Positions 1 through 7,590 of a stretch of 64,000 nucleotides of DNA are shown here, piece after piece; position 1 is the stretch's first letter; each line of letters starts with the position of its first letter. The position numbers and the translations under genes are program-made. The stretch covers positions 417,342 through 481,341 of the forward strand of contig NZ_JARGER010000037.1 in the NCBI RefSeq assembly GCF_029210375.1. Reading direction: 5' to 3'. The notes beneath the pieces were generated by a model that was given only the letters and a program-made list of their open reading frames with translations, did no database searches and was not told the DNA's origin. The DNA is from Nocardioides sp. YIM 152315. GTDB lineage: Bacteria > Actinomycetota > Actinomycetes > Propionibacteriales > Nocardioidaceae.

Positions 1-2998
1 GCTCATCGGCGGCGTGATGACGTCGTTCTACGACTGGTACGCCGACCTGCCCGTCGCCAGCCCGCAGGTCTTCGGCGACCAGACCGACGTGCCGGAGTCC
101 GGCGACTGGTGGGACGCGACGTACCTGATGATGTGGGGCTCCAACGTCCCCGTCACCCGGACCCCGGACGCGCACTGGATGGCCGAGGTGCGCTACCGCG
201 GCACCAAGGTCGTCACGGTCAGCCCCGACTACGCCGACAACACCAAGTTCGCCGACGAGTGGATGCCCGCGCAGGCCGGGACCGACGCGGCGCTCGCGAT
301 GGCGATGGGCCACGTGATCCTCAAGGAGTTCCTCGTCGACCGGCGCACGCCGTTCTTCGTCGACTACGTGCAGCAGTACACCGACCTGCCGTTCCTGATC
401 CGCCTCGAGGAGCACGAGGAGCAGGGCGGCCTCGTGCCCGGCAGGTTCCTCACCGCGGCCGATCTCGGGGGTGCGGCCGACGAGGACGCGTGGAAGACCG
501 TGCTGATGGACGGCGCCACCGGGCAGCCGGTCGTGCCCAACGGCTCCATGGGATTCCGGTACGCCGAGTCCGGCAGGGGCCGGTGGAACCTCGAGCTCGA
601 GGGCGTCAGCCCGTCGCTCACGCTCGCCGGCGACGACAGCGAGGCCGTGGAGGTGCTGCTGCCGGCCTTCACCGAGGACGACGGCTCCGGCTCCGTCCTC
701 CGGCGCGGCGTGCCGACCCGGGTCGTCGGCGGCCACCGCGTCACCACGGTCTTCGACCTGATGCTCGCCCAGTACGGCGTGGGGCGCACCGTCAACGGGC
801 AGAGCCTGCCCGGCGAGTGGCCGACCGGGTACGACGACGCGAGCACGCCGTACACCCCCGCCTGGCAGGCCGAGCGCACCAGCGTGCCGGCCGAGCAGTG
901 CATCCGCATCGCCCGCGAGTTCGCGCGCAACGCCGAGGACTCCGGCGGCCGCTCGATGATCATCATGGGCGCGGGCATCTGCCAGTGGTTCCACGGCGAC
1001 GCGACCTACCGCGCGATCCTCTCGCTGCTGATCCTCACCGGCTCGATGGGCCGCAACGGCGGCGGCTGGGCGCACTACGTCGGTCAGGAGAAGTGCCGCC
1101 CGATCACCGGCTGGATCTCGCTGGCCAACGGGCTCGACTGGAGCCGGCCGCCGCGGACGATGGCCGGCACGTCGTTCTGGTACATGCACACCGGCCAGTG
1201 GCGCACCGACGGCTACTCGGCCGACTCCCTGAACTCCCCGCTCGCCCGGGGGCATCTCGCCGGGAAGCACACCGCCGACGTCATCGCGGAGTCCGCGCGC
1301 AAGGGCTGGATGCCCTTCTACCCGCAGTTCGACAAGAGCTCGCTCGACGTCGGCGAGGCCGCGGCGGCGACCGCCGACCCGGCCCAGTACGTGAAGGACG
1401 CGCTGGCGGACGGCAGCCTGAAGCCCGCGATCGCCGACATCGACGCGCCGGAGTCCTGGCCGCGCACGCTGGTGCTCTGGCGCTCCAACCTCTTCGGCTC
1501 CTCGGCCAAGGGCAACGAGTACTTCCTCAAGAACCTGCTGGGCACCCACTCCAACGTGCTCGGCAGCGAGAACCCGGCCGCCCCGCGTCCCAGCGAGGTG
1601 GCCTGGCACGACGAGGCACCCGAGGGCAAGCTCGACCTGCTCGTCTCCGCCGACTTCCGGATGACCTCGACGACGCTGCTCTCCGACGTCGTGCTGCCGG
1701 CGGCCACCTGGTACGAGAAGCACGACCTCTCCTCGACCGACATGCACCCCTTCGTGCACGCGTTCAGCCCCGCGATCGACCCTCCGTGGGAGGCGCGCAC
1801 CGACTTCGAGGCGTTCCACGCGATCGCGCAGCGGCTCTCCGAGCTGTCGGCGAAGCACCTCGGCACGCGCAAGGACCTGGTCAGCGTCCCGCTCCAGCAC
1901 GACACCCCGGGCGAGACGCCGCGAGACCCGTACGACACGTCGCCGGTCTTCCAGGTCGTCGAGCGCGACTACACGGCGATCGCCGACAAGCTCGCCAGCG
2001 TCGGTCCGCTCGCCGACGAGCTCGGATTCACGGTCAAGAACGTCACCTACCGGCTCGAGGAGCAGGTGGCCGGCCTGGCAGGCACCAACGGCGTCATGTC
2101 GCACGGCGCGGGCGCCGGCCGGCCGGCGATCGACACCGACAAGAAGCTGGCCGAGGCGATCCTGCGCTTCTCCGGCACGACGAACGGCGCCCTCGCCGTC
2201 CAGGGCTTCCACACCCTCGAGGAGCGGGTGGGCACGAGGCTGCACGACCTGGCCGAGGGCTCGGAGGAGAAGCGGATCACCTTCGCCGACACCCAGGCCG
2301 CGCCCGTGCCGGTGATCACCTCGCCGGAGTGGTCGGGCTCGGAGACCGGCGGGCGCCGCTACGCGCCGTTCACCGTCAACATCGAGCGGCTCAAGCCGTT
2401 CCACACCCTGACCGGCCGGATGCACTTCTACCTCGACCACGACTGGATGACCGACGTCGGCGAGGCGCTCCCGACGTACCGGCCACCGCTCGACATGCAG
2501 CGGCTCTTCGGCGAGCCGGCGCTCGGCGCGGACGGGGCGCTGCAGATCACCGTGCGCTACCTGACGCCGCACTCGAAGTGGTCGATCCACTCGGAGTACC
2601 AGGACAACCTCTTCATGCTGTCGCTCAGCCGCGGCGGACCGACGGTCTGGATGAGTCCGCAGGACGCGGCCGCGATCGACGTGCACGACAACGACTGGAT
2701 CGAGTGCGTCAACGAGAACGGCGTGCTGGTGGCCCGGGCGATCCTCAGCCACCGGATGCCGGAGGGCGTCGTCTACGTCTACCACGCCCAGGAGCGCACC
2801 ATCGACGTCCCGAAGTCCGAGGCGACCGGCCGGCGCGGCGGCATCCACAACTCCGTGACCCGCCTGCTGGTGAAGCCGACGCACCTGATCGGCGGCTACG
2901 CCCAGCTGTCCTACACGTTCAACTACCTCGGACCCACCGGCAACCAGCGCGACATGGTGACCACGGTCCGCAAGCGCTCGCAGGAGGTGACCTACTGA
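1..2998 (+). CDS. narG: Respiratory nitrate reductase alpha subunit NarG (5' end outside window)
   Basis: Catalytic subunit of the membrane-bound respiratory nitrate reductase, reducing nitrate to nitrite at a Mo-bis-MGD centre on the cytoplasmic side. The frame is open from base 2, so the start lies upstream; about 998 C-terminal residues are visible of a family norm near 1230. Near the left edge is the motif SFYDWYADLP, which in NarG carries the Asp that ligates Mo, followed by the diagnostic WGSNVPVTRTPDAH and TKVVTVSPDYAD. The C-terminus ends in the typical NYLGPTGNQRD block. The N-terminal FS0 iron-sulfur motif is not in view. The stop shares one base with the narH start (TGATG), so the genes are translationally coupled. 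Family assignment is secure. Confidence 0.97.
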   Translation, partial: LIGGVMTSFYDWYADLPVASPQVFGDQTDVPESGDWWDATYLMMWGSNVPVTRTPDAHWMAEVRYRGTKVVTVSPDYADNTKFADEWMPAQAGTDAALAMAMGHVILKEFLVDRRTPFFVDYVQQYTDLPFLIRLEEHEEQGGLVPGRFLTAADLGGAADEDAWKTVLMDGATGQPVVPNGSMGFRYAESGRGRWNLELEGVSPSLTLAGDDSEAVEVLLPAFTEDDGSGSVLRRGVPTRVVGGHRVTTVFDLMLAQYGVGRTVNGQSLPGEWPTGYDDASTPYTPAWQAERTSVPAEQCIRIAREFARNAEDSGGRSMIIMGAGICQWFHGDATYRAILSLLILTGSMGRNGGGWAHYVGQEKCRPITGWISLANGLDWSRPPRTMAGTSFWYMHTGQWRTDGYSADSLNSPLARGHLAGKHTADVIAESARKGWMPFYPQFDKSSLDVGEAAAATADPAQYVKDALADGSLKPAIADIDAPESWPRTLVLWRSNLFGSSAKGNEYFLKNLLGTHSNVLGSENPAAPRPSEVAWHDEAPEGKLDLLVSADFRMTSTTLLSDVVLPAATWYEKHDLSSTDMHPFVHAFSPAIDPPWEARTDFEAFHAIAQRLSELSAKHLGTRKDLVSVPLQHDTPGETPRDPYDTSPVFQVVERDYTAIADKLASVGPLADELGFTVKNVTYRLEEQVAGLAGTNGVMSHGAGAGRPAIDTDKKLAEAILRFSGTTNGALAVQGFHTLEERVGTRLHDLAEGSEEKRITFADTQAAPVPVITSPEWSGSETGGRRYAPFTVNIERLKPFHTLTGRMHFYLDHDWMTDVGEALPTYRPPLDMQRLFGEPALGADGALQITVRYLTPHSKWSIHSEYQDNLFMLSLSRGGPTVWMSPQDAAAIDVHDNDWIECVNENGVLVARAILSHRMPEGVVYVYHAQERTIDVPKSEATGRRGGIHNSVTRLLVKPTHLIGGYAQLSYTFNYLGPTGNQRDMVTTVRKRSQEVTY

Positions 2999-4668
2999 TG
3001 CGCGTCATGGCCCAGATGGGCATGGTGATGAACCTCGACAAGTGCATCGGGTGCCAGACCTGTTCGGTGACGTGCAAGCAGGCGTGGACCAACCGCGCCG
3101 GCACCGAGTACGTGTGGTTCAACAACGTCGAGACCCGGCCCGGCCAGGGCTACCCGCGACGCTACGAGGACCAGGAGCAGTGGCGCGGCGGCTGGGAGGT
3201 CAACCGGCGCGGCCGGCTGCAGCTCAAGACCGGCGGCCGGCTCAAGCGGCTGCTGTCGATCTTCGCCAGCCCGGTGCAGCCCGAGCTGGAGGACTACTAC
3301 GAGCCGTGGACCTACGACTACAAGACCCTGGTCGAGGCGCCGCTCGGCGACGACTTCCCGGTCGCGCGGCCCAAGTCGCTGATCACCGGGGAGGACACCA
3401 AGGTCACCTGGTCGGCCAACTGGGACGACAACCTCGCCGGCGCCTCGGAGATGGGCCACCTCGACCCGATCGTCCAGCGGATCCGCAAGGAGTCCGAGGA
3501 CAAGATCAAGTTCGAGTTCGAGCAGACCTTCATGTTCTACCTGCCGCGGATCTGCGAGCACTGCCTCAACCCGTCGTGCATGGCGTCCTGCCCGTCCGGC
3601 GCGATCTACAAGCGCGCCGAGGACGGCATCGTGCTCGTCGACCAGGACCGCTGCCGCGGCTGGCGCCAGTGCATCACCGGCTGCCCCTACAAGAAGATCT
3701 ACTTCAACCACAAGTCCGGCAAGGCCGAGAAGTGCACGTTCTGCTACCCGCGGATCGAGGTCGGCATCCCGACGGTCTGCGCCGAGACGTGCGTCGGCCG
3801 GCTGCGCTACCTCGGCCTCTTCCTGTACGACGCGGACGCGGTCACGGCCGCCGCCTCGGTCCCCGACGAAAAGGACCTCTACGAGGCGCAGATGGACCTG
3901 CTCCTCGACCCGACCGACCCGGCGGTCGTCGCCGCCGCGCGTGAGCAGGGCATCCCCGAGGACTGGCTGGACGCCGCCCGCCGGTCGCCGGTCTACGCGC
4001 TGGCGAAGAAGTACCGGGTCGCGCTGCCGCTGCACCCGGAGTACCGCACGATGCCGATGGTCTGGTACGTCCCGCCGCTCTCCCCGGTCGTCGACCTGCT
4101 CGCCGAGCAGGGCCACGACGCCGAGGACCGCGACGTGCTCTTCGGCGCGATCGAGGCGCTGCGGATCCCGATCGAGTACCTCGCCGAGCTCTTCACCGCC
4201 GGCGACACCGACGTGGTCGACGGCGTCCTCCGCAAGCTCGCCGCGATGCGCGCCTACATGCGCGGCATCAACCTCGGGCGCGACCCCGACGACTCGATCC
4301 CCGCCTCGGTCGGGATGACCGGCGAGGCGATGTACGAGATGTACCGCCTGATGGCGATCGCGAAGTACGACGAGCGCTACGTGATCCCGAAGGCGCACGT
4401 CGAGCAGGCCCACGACCTCGAGGAGCTCGGCTGCTCGCTGGACTTCGAGGACGGGCCGGGCACGTACGGCTCGGGCCCGTTCGGCGAGGCCAGCGGCCGG
4501 CCGGTCCCGGTGGCCGTCGAGACGTTCCAGGCGCTCAAGCAGCGGCAGACCAGCGACGAGCCCACCGGCGACGAGGAGCTCCGCGGCCGGGTCAACCTCC
4601 TCAACTGGGACGGCAACGGCACCCCACCGGGGCTCTTCCCCGAGAAGCGTCAGGAGCCGACGTCATGA
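2998..4668 (+). CDS. narH: Respiratory nitrate reductase beta subunit NarH
   Basis: Electron-transfer subunit carrying electrons from the NarI hemes to NarG. The 556-residue protein begins MRVMAQMGMVMNLDKCIGC; the ATG shares a base with the narG stop. Four cysteine clusters are visible: CIGCQTCSVTCKQAW near the N-terminus, CEHCLNPSCMASCP mid-protein, CRGWRQCITGCP (the Trp-containing cluster that holds a [3Fe-4S] centre in NarH), and the pair CTFC...CAETCVG. This gives three [4Fe-4S] and one [3Fe-4S] centre as in other NarH proteins. Length is slightly above the usual 490-515 because of a longer acidic C-terminal tail. Its ATGA overlap with narJ (4665-4668) continues the operon. Confidence 0.97.
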   Translation: MRVMAQMGMVMNLDKCIGCQTCSVTCKQAWTNRAGTEYVWFNNVETRPGQGYPRRYEDQEQWRGGWEVNRRGRLQLKTGGRLKRLLSIFASPVQPELEDYYEPWTYDYKTLVEAPLGDDFPVARPKSLITGEDTKVTWSANWDDNLAGASEMGHLDPIVQRIRKESEDKIKFEFEQTFMFYLPRICEHCLNPSCMASCPSGAIYKRAEDGIVLVDQDRCRGWRQCITGCPYKKIYFNHKSGKAEKCTFCYPRIEVGIPTVCAETCVGRLRYLGLFLYDADAVTAAASVPDEKDLYEAQMDLLLDPTDPAVVAAAREQGIPEDWLDAARRSPVYALAKKYRVALPLHPEYRTMPMVWYVPPLSPVVDLLAEQGHDAEDRDVLFGAIEALRIPIEYLAELFTAGDTDVVDGVLRKLAAMRAYMRGINLGRDPDDSIPASVGMTGEAMYEMYRLMAIAKYDERYVIPKAHVEQAHDLEELGCSLDFEDGPGTYGSGPFGEASGRPVPVAVETFQALKQRQTSDEPTGDEELRGRVNLLNWDGNGTPPGLFPEKRQEPTS

Positions 4669-5324
4669 GGGCACGGGGTGGTTTCGAGACAGGACTTCGT
4701 CCTTCCTCAACCACCGAGACACGGACACGCGTCGTGCGGCAGGCCGCGTCGTACCTCCTGGCCTATCCGGACCAGGCGCTGCTCGACCGGCTCCCCGTCA
4801 TCCGGGCGGCGCTCGCCGAGCAGCGGGTGACGTCGCTCGACCCCTTCCTCGACCAGGTCGAGCGAACGCCGCTGCGCGAGCTCGAGCGCCAGTACGTCGA
4901 CGTCTTCGACCTCTCGCGCCGGCACGCGCTCTACCTGTCCTACTGGACCGACGGCGACACCCGCCGCCGGGGCGAGGTGCTGGGTCGGTTCAAGGCGGCC
5001 TACCGCGCGTCCGGCTTCTTGGTCGACACGAGCGGCGAGCTGCCCGACTACCTACCGATGGTGCTGGAGTTCGCGGCCGTCGCCGACCCCGACGGCGGCG
5101 AGATGCTGCTGCGGGAGTACCGGCCGAGTCTCGAGATGCTCCGGATCGGGCTGGTCGAGGACGGCACGCCGTACGCCGCGGTCGTGGCGGCGGTGTGCGC
5201 GACGCTGCCCGGCCCCTCGCCGAAGGACCGGGCCGCGGTGCAGGCGATGGTGAACGGGACGCCGCCCACCGAGACGGTCGGACTCGAGTCGATTGGTCTG
5301 GAGCCGATCGGGGGCTACCGGTGA
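4665..5324 (+). CDS. narJ: Nitrate reductase assembly chaperone NarJ
   Basis: Redox-enzyme maturation chaperone needed for insertion of the molybdenum cofactor into NarG; not part of the final complex. The 219-residue protein carries the family core QAASYLLAYPDQ, the YVDVFDLSRRHALYLSYWTDGDTR region, and DTSGELPDYLPMVLEF. The ATG overlaps the narH stop as ATGA, which supports this start. Residues 5-17 are encoded by a palindromic repeat (4677-4715), so the N-terminus is about 20 residues longer than typical; an alternative start is the GTG at 4732. GTGA overlap with narI follows. The extension is odd but in frame and probably tolerated. Confidence 0.93.
   Translation: MRARGGFETGLRPSSTTETRTRVVRQAASYLLAYPDQALLDRLPVIRAALAEQRVTSLDPFLDQVERTPLRELERQYVDVFDLSRRHALYLSYWTDGDTRRRGEVLGRFKAAYRASGFLVDTSGELPDYLPMVLEFAAVADPDGGEMLLREYRPSLEMLRIGLVEDGTPYAAVVAAVCATLPGPSPKDRAAVQAMVNGTPPTETVGLESIGLEPIGGYR
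4677..4715. repeat. Palindromic repeat inserted in the 5' end of narJ
   Basis: Inverted repeat with outer arms GGTGGTT (4677-4683) and AACCACC (4709-4715) and an inner hairpin AGGAC-ttc-GTCCT (4691-4703). It lies wholly inside narJ codons 5-17 and keeps the frame. A related fragment occurs at 46075-46114 (GGTCTCGAGAC...CTCCTCGACC). Such GGTyTCGAGAC...TCCTCRACC palindromes are, from memory, dispersed in Nocardioides genomes; the family name is not known to me. Confidence 0.75.
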
Positions 5325-6076
5325 ACGTGCTGCTGTGGGGCGTGCTGCCCTATCTCGTGATCGCGACGCTCGTGCTCGGCACGGTCTGGCGCTACCGCTA
5401 CGACAAGTTCGGCTGGACCACCCGGTCCTCGCAGCTCTACGAGTCCCGGCTGCTGCGCATCGGGTCGCCGCTCTTCCACTTCGGCATCCTCGTGGTGTTC
5501 ATCGGCCACGTCGGCGGCCTGGTGATCCCCGAGGACTGGACGGAGGCGGTCGGGGTCACCGAGGAGATCTACCACTTCAACGCGCTGCTCTTCGGCGGCA
5601 TCGCCGGCTTCTGCACGCTCGCCGGCATCGTCATCCTGATCATCCGTCGGCGTACGACGGGCCCGGTGTTCATGGCGACCACCGTCAACGACAAGGTGAT
5701 GTACGTGCTGCTCGTCGGCGCCATCACCCTCGGCCTGTGGACCACCCTGGTCGCGGTCGGCGCCGGCCACGAGGCCCACAACTACCGCGAGACGGTGTCG
5801 CCGTGGTTCCGCTCGATCTGGCGGCTCAACCCCGACGTCGACGCGATGGCCGAGGCGCCGATCCAGTTCCACGTGCACGTCCTGGTCGGGATGCTGCTCT
5901 TCGCCGCCTGGCCGTTCACCCGCCTCGTGCACGCGTTCACGGCTCCGGTGCACTACCTGTTCCGTCCCTACATCGTCTACCGGAGCCGCGACGCCCGGGA
6001 GCCGGCGCCGACCGGTCGGCCGCGGGCGGGCTGGAGCCCCGTCGGCACGTCCGACCGTGACAGGAGCAGTCGATGA
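5321..6076 (+). CDS. narI: Respiratory nitrate reductase gamma subunit NarI (cytochrome b)
   Basis: Membrane diheme cytochrome b that oxidises quinol and passes electrons to NarH. GTG start at 5321 overlaps the narJ stop (GTGA), giving 251 residues. Five hydrophobic segments are evident: residues about 3-22, 46-68, 85-108, 125-145 and 180-200. The motif SPLFHFGILVVFIGHVGG contains two of the histidines expected as heme ligands, and FHVHVLVGMLLFAAWPF supplies the second pair. The C-terminus is a polar tail. It is followed by an ATGA overlap with narK. Length and topology match the family. Confidence 0.96.
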   Translation: MNVLLWGVLPYLVIATLVLGTVWRYRYDKFGWTTRSSQLYESRLLRIGSPLFHFGILVVFIGHVGGLVIPEDWTEAVGVTEEIYHFNALLFGGIAGFCTLAGIVILIIRRRTTGPVFMATTVNDKVMYVLLVGAITLGLWTTLVAVGAGHEAHNYRETVSPWFRSIWRLNPDVDAMAEAPIQFHVHVLVGMLLFAAWPFTRLVHAFTAPVHYLFRPYIVYRSRDAREPAPTGRPRAGWSPVGTSDRDRSSR

Positions 6077-7302
6077 CCGACACCACCGGCGGCACGGCGC
6101 CCGCCGTACCCGATCTCCGCCGGGGGCAGGGCCGCAACCTCGCGCTCGCCACCCTCGCCTTCACAATCAGCTTCTGGGCGTGGAACATGATCGGCCCGCT
6201 CGGGGTCCGGTACGCCGAGCCGATGGGTCTCTCCGCGGGGGAGAAGTCGCTGCTGGTGTCGATCCCCGTACTGGTCGGGTCGCTCGGCCGGATCCTGGTG
6301 GGCGCGCTGACCGACCGGTTCGGCGGTCGGCTGATGTTCACGGTGCTCCTCCTCGCGAGCGCGCCGTTCGTGCTGCTGGTGGCGTTCGCGGGCAACCGCG
6401 ACTCCTACGGGCTGATGCTGCTCTTCGGGTTCTTCCTCGGCATCGCCGGCACGACGTTCGCGGTCGGCATCCCGTTCGTGAACGCCTGGTTCTCGGCCGA
6501 CCGCCGGGGCTTCGCGACGGGCGTCTTCGGCGCCGGCATGGGCGGGACCGCGCTCTCGGCGTTCTTCACGGCGCGCTTCGTCGACTGGTTCGGCTACACC
6601 ACCACCCACGTGATCATCGCCGTCGCCCTCGTGGTCGTCGCGTTCCTGGTGTGGACGGCGATGCGGGACTCGCCCGCCTGGTCGCCGAACACCGACCCGG
6701 TCGCCCCCAAGCTGGTCGGGGCCTTGAAGCTGCCGATCACCTGGCAGATGTCCTTCCTGTACGCCGTGGCGTTCGGCGGGTTCGTGGCGTTCTCGACCTA
6801 CCTGCCGACCTACCTCAAGGACGTCTACGAGTTCGACCTCACCGAGGCCGGCACGCGCACCGCCGGCTTCGCGATCGCGGCGGTGATCTGCCGGCCGATC
6901 GGCGGCGTGCTCTCCGACCGGATCGGTCCCCGCACGGTCGCGGCCATCTCCTTCGCCGGGGCCGCGGTGCTGGCCGTCGTGGAGACGTTCCAGCCCGAGC
7001 CCGAGGTGCCCGCCGGCGTGTCGTTCGTCCTGCTCGCCGCGTTCCTCGGCCTCGGCACCGGCGGCGTCTTCGCATGGGTCGCGACGGCGGCGCCCAGGGA
7101 GCGCGTCGGCAGCGTGTCCGGGATCGTCGGCGCCGCCGGCGGCCTGGGCGGGTTCTTCCCGCCGCTGGTGATGGGCGCGACGTACGACGAGGTCGACCAC
7201 AGCTACACCATCGGCCTGATGCTGCTGTGCGCCACCGCCCTCGTCGCCCTCCTCTACACGCTCTTCGGCATCAGGAGGAGGACGGAGCCTGCCGTCCGCT
7301 GA
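6073..7302 (+). CDS. narK: Nitrate/nitrite transporter, major facilitator superfamily (NarK-type)
   Basis: Twelve-helix MFS protein of 409 residues, predicted to import nitrate and/or export nitrite for the NarGHI enzyme encoded upstream. It has the MFS loop signature GALTDRFGGRL after helix 2 and the two Gly-rich nitrate signatures of the family: FGAGMGGTALSAFF in helix 5 and the SGIVGAAGGLGGFFPP region in helix 11. The ATG at 6073 overlaps the narI stop as ATGA, so it is the last gene of the narGHJI-narK operon. Single-domain NarK1- or NarK2-type cannot be separated by eye. No clear intrinsic terminator is seen after the stop. Confidence 0.94.
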   Translation: MTDTTGGTAPAVPDLRRGQGRNLALATLAFTISFWAWNMIGPLGVRYAEPMGLSAGEKSLLVSIPVLVGSLGRILVGALTDRFGGRLMFTVLLLASAPFVLLVAFAGNRDSYGLMLLFGFFLGIAGTTFAVGIPFVNAWFSADRRGFATGVFGAGMGGTALSAFFTARFVDWFGYTTTHVIIAVALVVVAFLVWTAMRDSPAWSPNTDPVAPKLVGALKLPITWQMSFLYAVAFGGFVAFSTYLPTYLKDVYEFDLTEAGTRTAGFAIAAVICRPIGGVLSDRIGPRTVAAISFAGAAVLAVVETFQPEPEVPAGVSFVLLAAFLGLGTGGVFAWVATAAPRERVGSVSGIVGAAGGLGGFFPPLVMGATYDEVDHSYTIGLMLLCATALVALLYTLFGIRRRTEPAVR

Positions 7303-7590
7303 CGTCAGCCGCCGTCGACACCGACGAGACCGTTCGCCGCAGTGCGGTCCGGGCCGTCAAGTTCGTCCAGGTCGACGCGCGCGTGGCGCACCGCTCGGTC
7401 AGCCGCTCGGCGGTGAGCACCGCGGCAGACGACGACGGATGGGGTTGGGTGGCTTCTTCATGTCCACCACGGTCCCTTCCGCGGGGGCCCTCGCTCCTCA
7501 GCCCACGATCCACGCTCCGTCTCCCCCCAGGTCGGAGGACGATGCCGACGGCGACCGGGGCAGGTGGGTGCCGCGGGCTAACGTCGCCCT
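7303..7590. other. Intergenic region between narK and the helicase gene
   Basis: About 290 bases with no convincing gene. Reading frames here are low-complexity shadows without a ribosome-binding site. The only feature I can support is a -10-like TAACGT at 7579-7584, six bases before the GTG of the helicase gene, consistent with a leaderless transcript. No terminator hairpin for the nar operon is obvious. Confidence 0.4.

Noticed and set aside
109..2990. Very long second-frame ORF running through narG into narH
   Set aside because: Only the part from 2998 is NarH. Upstream of that the frame is Arg/Pro/Ala-rich with no family similarity, typical of high-GC shadow frames; narG occupies the true frame.
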